Of a stretch of 64,000 nucleotides of DNA, positions 30,714 through 41,954 are shown one piece after another. The notes under the pieces were generated by a model. It made no database searches. It was not told the DNA's origin and saw only the letters and a list, made by a program, of their open reading frames with translations. Made by a program: the position numbers and the translations under genes. This DNA comes from Hypomesus transpacificus (Eukaryota > Chordata > Actinopteri > Osmeriformes > Osmeridae): the NCBI RefSeq assembly GCF_021917145.1, contig NC_061082.1, forward strand, positions 17,837,462-17,901,461, given 5' to 3'. Position 1 is the first letter of the stretch, and each line of letters opens with the position of its first letter.

Positions 30714-30998
30714 CAGGGGCGTAGCCACATGGTGACCGGGAGGGGACACTGCCACCATTGGTCAGATAATTTTTTTTAAACGCTCTCCGATGGCCACAGC
30801 ACAAGACGCAAACCAACGTACCTGCATTCTGACAGCGCTTCAATGGAGACTAGCAGCTAACCACTGGATACCGTTAGAAAACTGCTGCTCTGAGTGATGC
30901 AGTGTGTGAGTTTTAAAATAGCAGTTTTTTACAATCAAGTGCCACCCCAAATAAAAGACCCTGGCCCCCCCAGAAATAATGTCCTGGCTATGCCCCTG
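30714..30998. mobile_element. Non-autonomous hAT element (MITE)
   Basis: 285 bp with near-perfect terminal repeats CAGGGGCGTAGCCA and TGGCTATGCCCCTG and an 8-bp duplication GGCCTGTT (30706-30713, 30999-31006), the hallmark of hAT insertion. It sits inside a spacer block, interrupting CAGGGGCCTGTTATAATGGT. No transposase. Confidence 0.88.
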
Positions 30999-31006
30999 GG
31001 CCTGTT

Positions 31007-31345
31007 ATAATGGTGCCTTGTGGACCTACATATCCAAACTATGATAAAAAAATACTGGCCCTGTGCTTATCAGAAGGCCTGTCTGTAGAATATGAATATA
31101 TATATATATATATATATATGTAGGTTGATAAAAAGTAGATAAATAGAGTACACCAAGTAACCTCTTAACTCCAATGGAGGAGTTTTAATACACACAAAAA
31201 CTCATCCTTTCTGTTATACAGAAACATCTGGGATCGGACATGATTATGCCAGTGAGCGGGGTCTGTGTAGGGTGAACAGCACCACCTGCTGTTTTCATAT
31301 ACCTGACTACTCCCGATCTCTAGAAGAACAACTTGGTAACATAGA
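31007..31345 (+). repeat. Broken spacer block and array linker
   Basis: The spacer resumes (ATAATGGTGCC, AATACTGGCCCTGTGCTTAT) but is cut at CAGAAGGCCTGTC. A (TA)n run at 31098-31119 follows, then the linker AGTTTTAATACACACAAAAAC and GTAGGGTGAACAGCACCACC. Confidence 0.65.
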
Positions 31346-31467
31346 GGAGCTTCTGCCATCATCATCATCATCATGCCCTTCTCAGGGGCATGACCAATGC
31401 TGCAGTCAACAATGTAGCAGATGAACCTGACTGCTGCTCCAGTATATCCCAGGGTTTCTCGCAGCAC

Positions 31468-33177
31468 TTTGCAGTTAAGGGTCCCATGGCATGCTGTTTT
31501 TGGATGCTTTTATATAGGCCTTAGTGGTCCCCTAATACTGTATCTGATGTCTCTTTCCCGAAATTCAGCCTTGGTACAGAATTACAGCCACTATGAGCAG
31601 TCCCACAATGAGCTCTCCTCAGGACGTGCCGTATCTGTGTCTGTTGCTTTAAATGCTAATGAGGAGGAGAGAGGCGGCACCACCATGCGCTAATGTTTAT
31701 AGTGGATGTATCGCAATGGCTCGTAGCCCTATTGCTGCAAGATGCCTCGAATTTGCCCATTCTCATCTGAACACCCTGGTTTTGCAGAGCTAGTCATTTC
31801 AATGAGGGGAAAGGCGGATATCGCGCGCGCCATAACACCAACAGCAATACGGTTATCCAAATAACAAAGAAGTGAACAACACTCACTTTACAGTGTGTGT
31901 ATTCACACCATAGAGTTAATATAACTGGAGTAAGCTGCTTTTGTCTTCCAAGATGGCGTCCCCATTCATTTCTATGAAAAGTGCTCAGTGGCGCAGTGAG
32001 GCAAGCGAGAGCGCGAGACCGGGCGCGGCCATATTTCCACTTCCGTGTCTTCCGGTCTAGCTTTAAACAGTGGCTCTTTTTTCCCCTAGCTCCGAGACCT
32101 CGGGCACGCTTGCAACTAGCTGTACACGTTATACTTTGCGACAACCAGTCGCGAGCATAGATTTATATGGTTCCGAGCGTGTGATCTAAGGCAGAATCTA
32201 TGGGCAGAAAGTCCGATAAGAATCAAAGACATGATGCAAACTTAACGGAAATGTATTCTGTCACTGTATAGTATTCCTTCTACTTGTTTTTTAGAAATAG
32301 GCTATAGGGCTACATATTGGGCTATTGATTCTAGATGGAACTCATCACATATTTTGCTTTTTTTCTTCGTGATATGAGTATGATTTCCAATGCATTGTAT
32401 CGGATGAAATAAACTGTTAACATGAACAGCTCCGTCGTTGTTTTCGACAGGCAAAGAAAGCTTAATAGTTATTTAGGTAACCGAAATCTTCCATAATGCA
32501 GACTTACCATAGCTTACTGTCAACTTTATATTCAAACGAAATGCCACGAAATTCACACTGCCTTCATTTTATCATCGGTGTAGAAATGTGGCCTGTGTTT
32601 TATATGTTCAACCTAGAAAACCAAACGTCTATTAATGGATATAACGTGATCTAACAAGACATGTTAATAATGTAATAAATAAAAGCTCGAGAAGTGTGTC
32701 TAACATATACTTTATTGAACATTTGCCTTTGAAAGGGGCATATTCATAGAACCATATAGGCTACAAGACGTTACCATCAGATGTAAGTGGGGGTGAAACA
32801 TAGTCATGTGACTGAGGACCTTCATTGTCCCACAAAAGCAGTCTGGCACGATCAAAAAAAGAATAATGGGTGTGTTTAACAAAAGCTTCTGAAGGCAAGA
32901 CTAATATTATTTAAATATATATAATTTCCTATTGTGGTTAACAGTTACAGTATTAATCTTCGTCTTTGCTCCAGATAGACATGTCAACAATCTATGCTCG
33001 CGCTTAACACAATATCTTTGCCATCATGTCATGAACGTTTTTACAAAAATCCAATCCGTTTTAAAACAACGGGAATAAACTATATTAACAACATTTAATG
33101 TATGTGTGACAACGATGTGCTAAACTTGCCACAACAAGGCAGGCCACTCAAGCCATTTCTCCCTATGCTCATTCAAT
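31468..33177. repeat. Unassigned teleost repeat and flank
   Basis: AAGGGTCCCATGGCATGCTG, CTTTTATATAGGCCTTAGTG and CTCTTTCCCGAAATTCAGCC look like a dispersed DNA element common in fish; I base this on memory of the pattern, not on a second copy here. The frames at 31421 and 31794 have no known domain. From about 32200 to 33177 nothing recognisable. Confidence 0.4.
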
Positions 33178-33181
33178 TTAA

Positions 33182-34800
33182 AGGGGCAATTGACTGGGTT
33201 TTTTGGGTATTTCACACTGTTCCTTAAGGTCTCCGAATAGGGTATGTAACATTGGTTGGGTTGAAAATGGCCCGGGTGCTGTTCTATGCCCTCTGACAGA
33301 TCCTCTGAAATGTTCCCGGGAAAAAACAATAGCTTTTCTCCTTTTATGGTATGCTCATTAATATTTAGATCAGCTGCGCGCTGATTGGTTGGTTATCAAC
33401 GAGTGAAGCTGGGAGCAAAAACGCAACACGGCCAACAGCAGCACTCGCTGAAACACCGAAGTTGGAGACTTGAAATAAAAACGCGCAAATAAATCTATTG
33501 TGTCTACACAACACTGTTTTCAACAGATTGACTATTACTTGTTTCCACTTCTGTTGTTGAAGCAAACTGGATTGACTTAGGTGGGTAGAACGTTAGGCTA
33601 CAGCTTAGCAACCAAACCATATCGTGATTCTACTCGGCTTCAGTTAGCTAGCTAGGCTAGCTCTAGATATCTTGCTGTAAAATAACATGACAAAGATCTG
33701 GACAAACATGCATCGTGAATTGTCGATTTTCATTACACAGGTTATTTATTTGAATGAAACACAGTCAGGAACATGAATCAACGTTAGCCCCATTGCCAAT
33801 AAACTAGGCTAAATTATTACACATTCTATGCTCTTGCATTAACTAGCAAGCTAAACTTGTTAACATGCCTACAGTCTAGGTGTTACTAGTAACAGTTACT
33901 AGCAATGCTAACGTATCCTGTATCTAGAACCTGCCTTTCTCCAGTTCTTTCAAATAGATTATCTAGACAGGCGTTAGCAATAAGCCAGACTGCAGTTCGT
34001 TTTCTGGCTATTTTTCGGAAGCTTCCCTTCTAATGCCGACTACAGCTAGTCTAGCTAGAGTCATTTGATGTGTGTAGAAACGTATTTAGCATTCTACCTG
34101 GTATGCTATATACAGGAAACGTTAGCATTGCTAATAACTGTTAGCACAACATCATACTGTCCTTAGAGCTTGCGGTTGCAAAGAGCATACGGTTGGAACA
34201 GCACCTCTTTCCAGGTTCAGCTTCCTAGCATATCCTGCTTGAAATTGTCCAAGGTTGTCAAAACTGTCTTGGGTGAAATGTTCAGAGCAAATGAATGATT
34301 GAGTGTCGAACTTCGCGGGGATCTTCTCATAGACAACAGCAGCCATGCCTGTTGAATGTTTGGCTCCTTGGGAAGACTGTGAGTGTTAGCCTTCCCTGTA
34401 CAGCCTGGAACACAGCATTTACGACCGTGGTCCATTTTCAATATCCTTGTTATAATTCAAAACGTTCTTCTTTGTAATTCCTTATAAGTAGCCTACACAG
34501 AGCAGCGCGCAGCTAAACTAGTATCGGAGATAGACGCTACCTTGGGCTGGTCTGAATGTAAATTCTGGGGCGTGACAAAGATACAGACCAGAGCCAATAA
34601 GAGGGCGATCACCGGTCCTACGTAGGACCGGTGGCTTTGTTGAAAAGCTAGCGTTTTACAGCCAAATTTTTTCTTTTTGAGATTTGAATAGGAAAAAGGT
34701 GGCAATGGACTTTGATATTCACGGTATGTTCAGTTTACCCTCCGAACTGTCGTTTTTCAACAATGACAAGGTAAAATCGGTTTTGCAGTCAATTGCCCCT
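33182..34800 (-). mobile_element. Kolobok-type DNA transposon, defective
   Basis: Terminal repeats AGGGGCAATTGACTG and CAGTCAATTGCCCCT are perfect reverse complements, flanked on each side by TTAA (33178-33181, 34801-34804). TTAA duplications fit Kolobok or piggyBac. A THAP zinc-finger coding region at its right end (minus strand) decides for Kolobok, whose transposases carry THAP. The element is 1,619 bp and lacks a catalytic domain I can find, so it is an internally deleted copy. Confidence 0.78.
34152..34441 (-). pseudogene. THAP domain of Kolobok transposase, frameshifted
   Basis: Read on the minus strand, the first frame gives MKMDHGRKCCVPGCTGKANT with the CxxC pair, and a second overlapping frame gives FICSEHFTQDSFDNL with the CxxH pair and RGAVPTV, matching the C2CH zinc finger and AVPTI-type end of THAP domains. 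The two halves are in different frames, so the protein is broken. The domain would bind the transposon ends. Confidence 0.75.
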
Positions 34801-34804
34801 TTAA

Positions 34805-35627
34805 TAGAATAAAAACGACCGGAAGAGTCGGAAACCTAACCGTAATGCAATACCACCTACATCCACCGGGGCCGTTGCTTCAAGCCGAGGGGCGAGGGGT
34901 GGGGGCTTGATTCACACACTTGATTCTATCTACCTTTAAATTAGCGACAGTAACTGAGCTGTTAGCTGCAGAGCTAATGTTACAGACACATTCTAAGGGT
35001 AGTAGGCTACAGTAAACAAAATGATACAGAGTTAGTTGACTTGTCCGAGGTTTGTAGCCGGACCAAGGAGAGTTGGTACAGTTTCAGAATTTAATTTCAG
35101 ACGGTCAGCAAGGCCAGCTTTGTATTGGCCCAAATTGAGGAAACTGTTGTGTTGTTTGGCGCAGAGATACAAAACAGGGAAGTTGTGCTGGCGCATTTGT
35201 GGCCCCTCCTGATTTTCCTGACTATCCGTCCGCTAGTCCTTAATTTTACGGATACACCTTGGCTGTGATTGGTTCCACACACAAAGGCGTCATTTGGCAG
35301 GCTTCTCTAACATTCAAAAACTCTTCTGGCTGTGAATTGCTTTCAGCTCCCACAGCCTTCGGAGTAGGCCTACTTCAACGAATCCGTCCAACTCCGTTTG
35401 TCTGTCTGTCCGTAACTGAGTCGGAGTAGTTTAATTCGGCATTTACACACGACAGTGACACTGACAGATCGAAAGCTAACTAGTAGAAAAACAATAAAAC
35501 GATGGAAAACCAGGCTAAGAAACGTAAGTGTGGGGCAGAAAAAATTAAGAGGCAAAAATACATCACCTTCACTAGGAAAGGTTTTACCAATTGAAAACTT
35601 TTTTTTATTTTTTATGTTTATTTTACA
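34805..35627. other. Non-coding flank
   Basis: No credible coding frame. The sequence from 34850 to 35300 is GC-richer than the array. I see no second copy in the window. Confidence 0.4.
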
Positions 35628-37955
35628 TAAAGCTGCGCATGCTCGCATTAGCTGACTTTGTGTAGGAGCTGGACATGCTCCTCAGCGTCCACCCGGATGA
35701 TGGAACCCCGCTAATAATCTTTTGGGACTTCAACATCCACCTCGAAGGAAGGCAGGCCGTCGACTTCATGTCTCTTCTGACTTCCTTCGACTTGACGCTG
35801 CTGAACACACCGGCGACCAACAAGGCAGGCAAACAGCTCAACCTTATTCTGACACATAACTGTATTACTGACTTAACCTCTGTAAACCCACAACACATTT
35901 CTGATCACTCCTTTATCCATTTCTCTGTCTTTCTCCCTCCAACTCCTCCTACCTCCCCTCGCCTCCTAACTTTCCGATGCAACCTCCGCTCCTTATCCCC
36001 CTCCCATGTCTCCTCCATTGTATCATCCTCCCTCACATTGACAAGTTCACGTCCCACCCCACTGACAATGCCACCAACACCCTGTTAACCACATTGTTAA
36101 CCACCCTCCTGGCTCACGGATGTTTTTTGTGAAGAACGGTCCGTCCTTCGGGCAGCTGAGAGGAGATGGCGCAAGTCCAAAGGCGGTCCGTCCTGCAGAA
36201 CTACAGACCCGTATCACTGCTTCCCTTCTTTTCAAAAACAATTGAACACACTGTATCTAACCAACTGTCAAGCTTTCTCTCTCAGAACAACCTGCTTGAC
36301 CCCAACCAATCGGGCTTCAAGACTGGCCACTCCACAGAAACTGCCCTCCTGTCTGTCACCTCTGCCCTACAGTCTGCCAGAGCGGCTTCGAGGTCATCCG
36401 CCATCATTCTGCTGGATCTTTCTGCAGCGTTACTGATACGGTTAACCATCAGATCCTGTTCGCCAGACTTTCTGAAATGGGCATTACTGGCACTGCACTT
36501 CAGTGGATCTCATCCTACCTGTCGGGAAGATCCTACCAGGTCTCCTGGGGAGGCAAAGTGTCATGACCCGCCAGCTCTCCACTGGTGTCCCACAGGGCTC
36601 CGTCCTTGGACCCCTCCTCTTCTCCCTCTAAACCACCTTGCTTGGAACAATCATCACCTCCCATTGCTTCTCTTACCACTGCTACACTGACGACACGCAG
36701 CTGTACCTGTCGTTCCCACCAACTGATCCGGGGATCTCAGCTAGGATTGAGGCCTGCCTCACAGACATATCCGCCTGGATGACCGAGCACCACCTCCAGT
36801 TCCAAAACAGAACTTCTTATCATCCCGGCCAAGCCCTCCATTTCCCACGATCTCTCAATCACCCTGGGATCTGCGACAATGCCATTGGTTACTTCAAGTC
36901 AGCCGGGCTGCAGGTGGCTGCAGGCAACGCCGGCGCTGCATGAAGTCGACAACATCTAATGACACCATACCCAGTTTCGGGTTTCAAGATAAAAGTCGAC
37001 AGGGGGAAAAAAACGATACTGCCTGTTGCCGACCCCTGCTTTATAACATCCGAAAGATCAGGAGATACTTGTCTGAGCATTCCACCCAGCTGCTAGTCCA
37101 AGCACTTGTTCTCTCCAAGTTGGACTACTGCAACTCGCTCCTCGCCGGTATCCCAGCATGCGCAACCCGCCCTCTCCAGAGGATTCAAAACGCAGCAGCC
37201 TGCCTGGTCTTCAACCTACCCAGACGCTCCCATGTTACCCCGCTCCTCATCTCCCTTCACTGGCTACCCATCACGGCCCGTATCAGATTCAAGACCCTAG
37301 TACTGACCTTCCAAGCGGTGAATGGGACTGCACCCGACTACATCAAATCTCTCCTCCAGCCTTACACCCCCACCCACCAACGGTCTTCTTCTGTCAACCG
37401 TCTGGTGGTCTCACCGCTCAAGAGCGCCCGGTCCCAACACAAGCTCTTCTCCTGTCTGGCCCCCCAATGGTGGAATCAGCTCCCCTCCTCCATCAGGGAC
37501 ACTGACTGTCTCCCCACCTCCATCAGAGACACTGACTGTCTCCCCACCTTCAAGAAAAGGCTTAAGACGCACTTGTTCCGGGAGTACAACGGTACTTTGG
37601 AATAATTTGCTGGACCTGATGCTAGTTTCCTCAAGGATCACAATGACTCTTATTGAGAGACTTGTTGCTCTAGTTGGTTAGTTGTAATGGATTTAAATTA
37701 TTGTACTCGCTGTGATATTTTACTGTTGATTGCTTTTCTACAGGTACACTCTTGCACTTTTTGAGGTTCATGTTGTGTTTCTACCCTTTGGCACTTATTT
37801 GTTTTTTTCACAATGTATGCTTCATGTTTTGGCTGCTCGCAATGTTTGGGGCTATCTCGTTGTTATGATCAGTGACCTATGCACTTTTGTAAAGCTCTCT
37901 CTTGGAAGTCGCTTTGGATGAAAGCATCTGCTAAATGCATAACTGTAAATGTAAC
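35628..37955 (+). mobile_element. L2-type LINE, 5'-truncated and frameshifted
   Basis: Shows the end of the endonuclease (FWDFNIHLEG, NLILTHNC, ISDHSFIHFSV; 35690-35930), reverse transcriptase pieces in several frames (QNYRPVSLLPFFSKTIEH, NQSGFKTGHSTET, STGVPQGSVLGPLL-like at 36575, YTDDTQLYLSF at 36690, where the family has YADD) and the C-terminal region (LDYCNSLLAGIP, QNAAACLVFNLPRRSHVTPL, RIRFKTLVLTFQAVNGTAPDY). A 30-bp duplication repeats IRDTDCLPTS at 37488-37547. The 3' tail GTCGCTTTGGATGAAAGCAT then CTGCTAAATGCATAA ends near 37955. At least four frame breaks make it inactive. Confidence 0.88.
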
Positions 37956-38655
37956 TAACATCTCAGCAAACACAGGAAGTGCATGCATTGGCAGGGCAGC
38001 TGTGGTGGTGCACACGGTGGCCGGTTCTGGTGGGCCGGTCTGGATCAAAGTCCAGGGCCTATTTTTACTCCCAGTCCGTCCCTGCCGGCAGGTAAATGTT
38101 TAGAACCTTCTTTTTCAGACCATTATGATGAAAATGAACAACAGTGTCAAAGCAGTCATGAACAGTGATGCCTGCAAAAGCAAAACCTACAGTGGGTAAC
38201 ATTTGAAGGGCAGAAGAGATTATGCTCTGTGGTTACATGTCCAAAGAGTGTTACTCAGTCATCCTTTCCACCACTGCGTGGCCCCAAGAGTAAAGTCATG
38301 TACATAGATGAGACAGCAGTCTCATCTTATTAAGGAACCCTCTATGTAACCCTCTCTACCATCTACTATTCTAAGAGGAGAAAGTAGGGAAAAATTTAAG
38401 TGGTTTGGAGATGGTTAGTAGGAGTTGATTTTGGAGAAGTGGATGAGACACATCACTAACGTTGTGGCCATGAAGGCAGCCAGCAGGGAATGGTAGGAGG
38501 TCAGGTCATCGAAGGATCTGGACTTCCACCTCTTCTACTGCACAGTCAGATAGTTCTATCGCAAAGGAACTCTATACTCAGGCTTAATGAATGTAGCTAT
38601 AATGTATTTTGCCTGAAAATGCCTTTTTGGTTACGAGGGTATACGTTTCTTTGAA
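37956..38655. other. Unassigned, then array linker
   Basis: 37956-38400 shows nothing known. 38400-38655 contains ATCTGGACTTCCACCTCTTC and ATAGTTCTATCGCAAAGGAA, which recur at 41425-41500 in front of the next gene, so it belongs to the local duplicated unit. Confidence 0.5.
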
Positions 38656-39252
38656 CTTCTCATGAGAGGTTTACAGTATGACCACATCTAGCAACACCCC
38701 TGCTCCTTTCACTCTTTTCTAATCCAAACAGTGTCAAGGGCCTGAATTCCCTGTCCATCCACATGGTATGAGGTAATCGTAATAGAGGGCTTAAAATACT
38801 TAGCCTGGCTGCCAGCCAAACTTCTCCCCGCCCCAAAAATTTGGTCGGGAAGTTGGGTCTGGAGGGTCTCGTATTGGGGAACAACTACAGAAAACCAGAA
38901 TCTGGGCGTACCAATGAAATGGCCAGGGCGGGCTTTATACAATGATGGACAGATGATCAACAGTAACGTAATCAACAACGTCACGAAAGAGCGCTTGGGT
39001 TGAATTCGTTTTCAACAAACAACATATTACGTTGCTCTGATTGGTTGTAGTTCTATCCAATTGAGCGAAGAGGCATTTGTTTTGCGAGTTCGGTTGAAAC
39101 ACGCCCCGTAGTCAAAGCCCAACGGAGAGTTTTCAGACTCATATTCTGACTAGAATTATGAGTATGACAACGTCAGGCTATAAAATACTGCTACATGTAG
39201 GGTGCATGGGTGATTCTTGAAATATCCCATCGATGGTGTATCCCAACACAAG
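38656..39252 (+). promoter_or_regulatory. Receptor promoter split by a MITE at its TATA box
   Basis: The upstream half (38656-38800) ends GGGCTTAAAATACT; the downstream half (39181-39252) restarts TAAAATACTGCTACATG and holds exon 1 ending CCCAACACAAG|GTAAGG, donor GT at 39253. The target duplication leaves a TATA-like sequence on both sides. On the gene side the MITE's last bases create GGCTATAAAATAC, a better TATA box than the CTTAAAATAC seen in sister cassettes. Upstream elements (CTAATCCAAACAGTG) are now 380 bp further away. The mini-ORF ATG is at 39233. Confidence 0.78.
38801..39180. mobile_element. TAGCCTG-type MITE in a receptor promoter
   Basis: 380 bp, TAGCCTGG to CAGGCTA, 9-bp duplication TAAAATACT (38792-38800, 39181-39189). 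Similar along its whole length to 7208-7569 apart from small indels near the left end. Non-autonomous. Confidence 0.88.
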
Positions 39253-39460
39253 GTAAGGTACATTTATGTGCTGAATTTATTTGTCATGTACCATTGTAAC
39301 CATTGCACTGTTACACAATTTTCTCTACTTATATTCTGCATATTGGGTAATCTTATTACTTACTTCTACTAGCAGGTATAGTATGGTCTATCTGTAAGGA
39401 GCGCAATGATTGAATTTGAAAATAAAGTGCTTTTGTAACCCTTTTATTTTCTTCACAGAT

Positions 39461-40411
39461 ATGACCTTTAGTGACAATGCATCAACAGTGACATGGTTTA
39501 CTCTTTCTGGGTTTGATGAGATGATGGGACACAGAGCCTTGTTCTTCTCTCTTACTTTACTGTGTTACTGTGCGATTATACTAGTAAATGTTGCTCTCAT
39601 TTTGACGATAGTCCTGGATGAAAACCTCCATGAGCCCATGTACATCTTCCTGTGTAACTTGTGCATCAGTGGACTTTTTGGCACAACAGGATTCTATCCC
39701 AAGTTCCTACTAGATCTACTGTCTGATCTGCAGGTTATCTCATATGCAGGATGTTTAAGTCAAGCTTTTGTAATTTATTCTTCTTCCTGTGTAGACGTTG
39801 TTATTCTAGCAGTGATGGCTTATGACAGGTATGTGGCAATCTGTAGACCACTGGAGTATCACTCTGTTATGACTAAACAGAGGGTCACTGTGTTAGTATA
39901 TTATCCCTGGCTCTCTATATTCTTTATATTAACTGTTTCTGCTATATTAACAAGCAAACTGAGGTTATGTGGATCACTCATAGAGAAGCTCTACTGTGCA
40001 AACTGGTCTATTGTTAAACTTTCCTGCTCTTCAATTACAGCAAATAATATAATAGGGTATATTGCTATTCTGTTCTATGTTGCACATATCATATTAATTG
40101 TTTGTTCTTATGCATATCTTATCAGGTCATGTTTGAAGTCTATTGAAAATAGGGGAAAGTTTATGCAGACCTGCATGCCACATTTACTGTCCTTAATTAA
40201 TGTAGCAGTTGCTCTGTTGTTTGATGTTCTGTACAGTAGATATGGTTCTGCAGACACATCACAAAACCTTCAGAATTTCATGGCAGTACAATTTTTAGTC
40301 ATTCCTCCAATCCTAAACCCGCTTGTTTATGGTCTGAAACTGAAGCAGATTAGAAACCGAATTTTGGGTTTATATGTGAGAAGTACTAGAAGGAAAAAGT
40401 CTTTAATGTAA
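39461..40411 (+). CDS. Fish odorant receptor, intact, MITE-bearing promoter
   Basis: 316 residues, MTFSDNASTVTWF, from the ATG two bases after the acceptor TTTTCTTCACAG (39458); the intron is 206 bp. TM4-TM5 (VTVLVYYPWLSIFFILTVSA) place it with the genes at 935 and 14780, while loop 1 and TM2 are like the 41955 group. TM3 begins AGCLSQAFVIYSSSCVDVVI. MAYDRYVAIC, FMQTCMPHL and PPILNPLVYGLK are intact. The tail ends YVRSTRRKKSLM, like the gene at 46243. The frame is undamaged, so whether the gene still works depends on the altered promoter. Confidence 0.94.
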   Translation: MTFSDNASTVTWFTLSGFDEMMGHRALFFSLTLLCYCAIILVNVALILTIVLDENLHEPMYIFLCNLCISGLFGTTGFYPKFLLDLLSDLQVISYAGCLSQAFVIYSSSCVDVVILAVMAYDRYVAICRPLEYHSVMTKQRVTVLVYYPWLSIFFILTVSAILTSKLRLCGSLIEKLYCANWSIVKLSCSSITANNIIGYIAILFYVAHIILIVCSYAYLIRSCLKSIENRGKFMQTCMPHLLSLINVAVALLFDVLYSRYGSADTSQNLQNFMAVQFLVIPPILNPLVYGLKLKQIRNRILGLYVRSTRRKKSLM

Positions 40412-40764
40412 AGAGAACCATAGCAGGTTGGGGGTAGAATATTAATTGTAGTTCCACATTAAAAAGTTGCTGTGTAACGACCCTGGTAAAAAAGCAGTAC
40501 CTGTTTAATACTCTCAGTTCTGACCAATTATTTAATTTAATTCATGTTGTGCAACCTTAAAATACTATTTGGTATAAGCAGCTGCACTGTATCATTTAAA
40601 TTACAATCAAGGCCTCGCAAGAGTGTGAGTACTGTTAGACCAGGATGTGTTTGAATGATGTCACTTACAGTCCTGCAGTGTTTCTTGAATAAAGAGTTGA
40701 GGACAATGTCGTATGGAGGAGGACGTTATTGATACAGTTGCCAACAATGTCAATGATGTCTTAG

Positions 40765-40882
<118 letters not shown>

Positions 40883-40889
40883 ATATTCT

Positions 40890-41220
40890 TTACACATGAA
40901 ATACTTATAACAGTGGGAAAACAGTATTTGGTGAAAAAACGATGCCCTGTTTAAGCGGTACCTAGTGGTCCCAAGGTCATAAATTACTTATCAGAAGGTT
41001 GGATGTTTTGTCAATTCATCTTACCTTGTTAGAATTTCCTACCGAAGCACCCAACTAACTGTCACCCTGACCTTGGTGTGGGCATGTGCCATAAGCCCTG
41101 GTAGGACAATCTGACAGGTGGGTTCAACTGTCAGGACACCTGCACCCTGCTACAGACTCACACACTCTACCTTCTGCAAGCCTCCATGCTGACACCTATC
41201 TGAACAACTTTTACGATGAG
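40890..41220 (+). repeat. Array spacer block, copy 4
   Basis: CAGTGGGAAAACAGTATTTGG, then AGAATTTCCTACCGAAGCAC, TGACCTTGGTGTGGGCATGT, CTGGTAGGACAATCTGACAG and CTTCTGCAAGCCTCCATGCT. The first third is diverged from the 27430 copy and matches 47690 instead. Confidence 0.8.
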
Positions 41221-41580
41221 TTCACAAAACAGATTTTAACAGATTTACAAAACAAGTCAAATTTCACATTCCCCTGCTATGAATACCGAAACTTGAAGCA
41301 AATACTCAAAAACATACAATATTTGTATACATTACGTAACAAACAGTAATGGAATAGGAAATGCAGCATGAAAATTCTGCATTATGAATACATTTCTTCG
41401 ACGTTCTTAGACAGTTTTAAAGGTCATCGAGGGATCTGGACTTCCACCTCTTCCTCTGCACAGTCATATAGTTCTATCGCAAAGGAACTCTATACTCAGG
41501 CTTAATGAATGTAGCTATAATGTAATTTGCCTGAAAATACTTTTTTAGTTACGGGTTATACGTTTCTTTGAACTTCTCAT

Positions 41581-41782
41581 GAGAGTTCTAAAGGTTTACA
41601 GTATGACCACATCTAGCAACACCCCTCCTCCTTTCACTCCTTTCTAATCCAAACAGTGTCAAGGGCCTGAATTCCCTGTCCACCCACATGGTATGAGGTA
41701 ATCGTAATAGAGGGCTTAAAATACTGCTACATGTAGGGTGCCTTTAGGGTTAGGATCTCATTGATGTGTGTCCCAGCACCAG
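41581..41782 (+). promoter_or_regulatory. Receptor promoter; exon 1 with in-frame ATG
   Basis: Cassette with CTTTCTAATCCAAACAGTG, TATA-like GGGCTTAAAATACTGC (about 41713) and exon 1 ending CCCAGCACCAG|GTAACG, donor GT at 41783. One G is missing after the exon-1 ATG (GATGTGTGTCC against GATGGTGTGTCC), so the ATG at 41764 is in frame with the receptor after splicing. Confidence 0.76.
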
Positions 41783-41954
41783 GTAACGTACACACATATG
41801 TTTATGCTCTATTTCTCTCATGTACCATTGTAGATATTGCAAAATTACACTGTATGCCTTTATGCATAGACATATTGTGATATGAGTTGCTATATTAAGG
41901 TCAGTCTACATTTAAGATGGTTGACTTTTTTAATCCTTTGATTTCTTCACAGAT

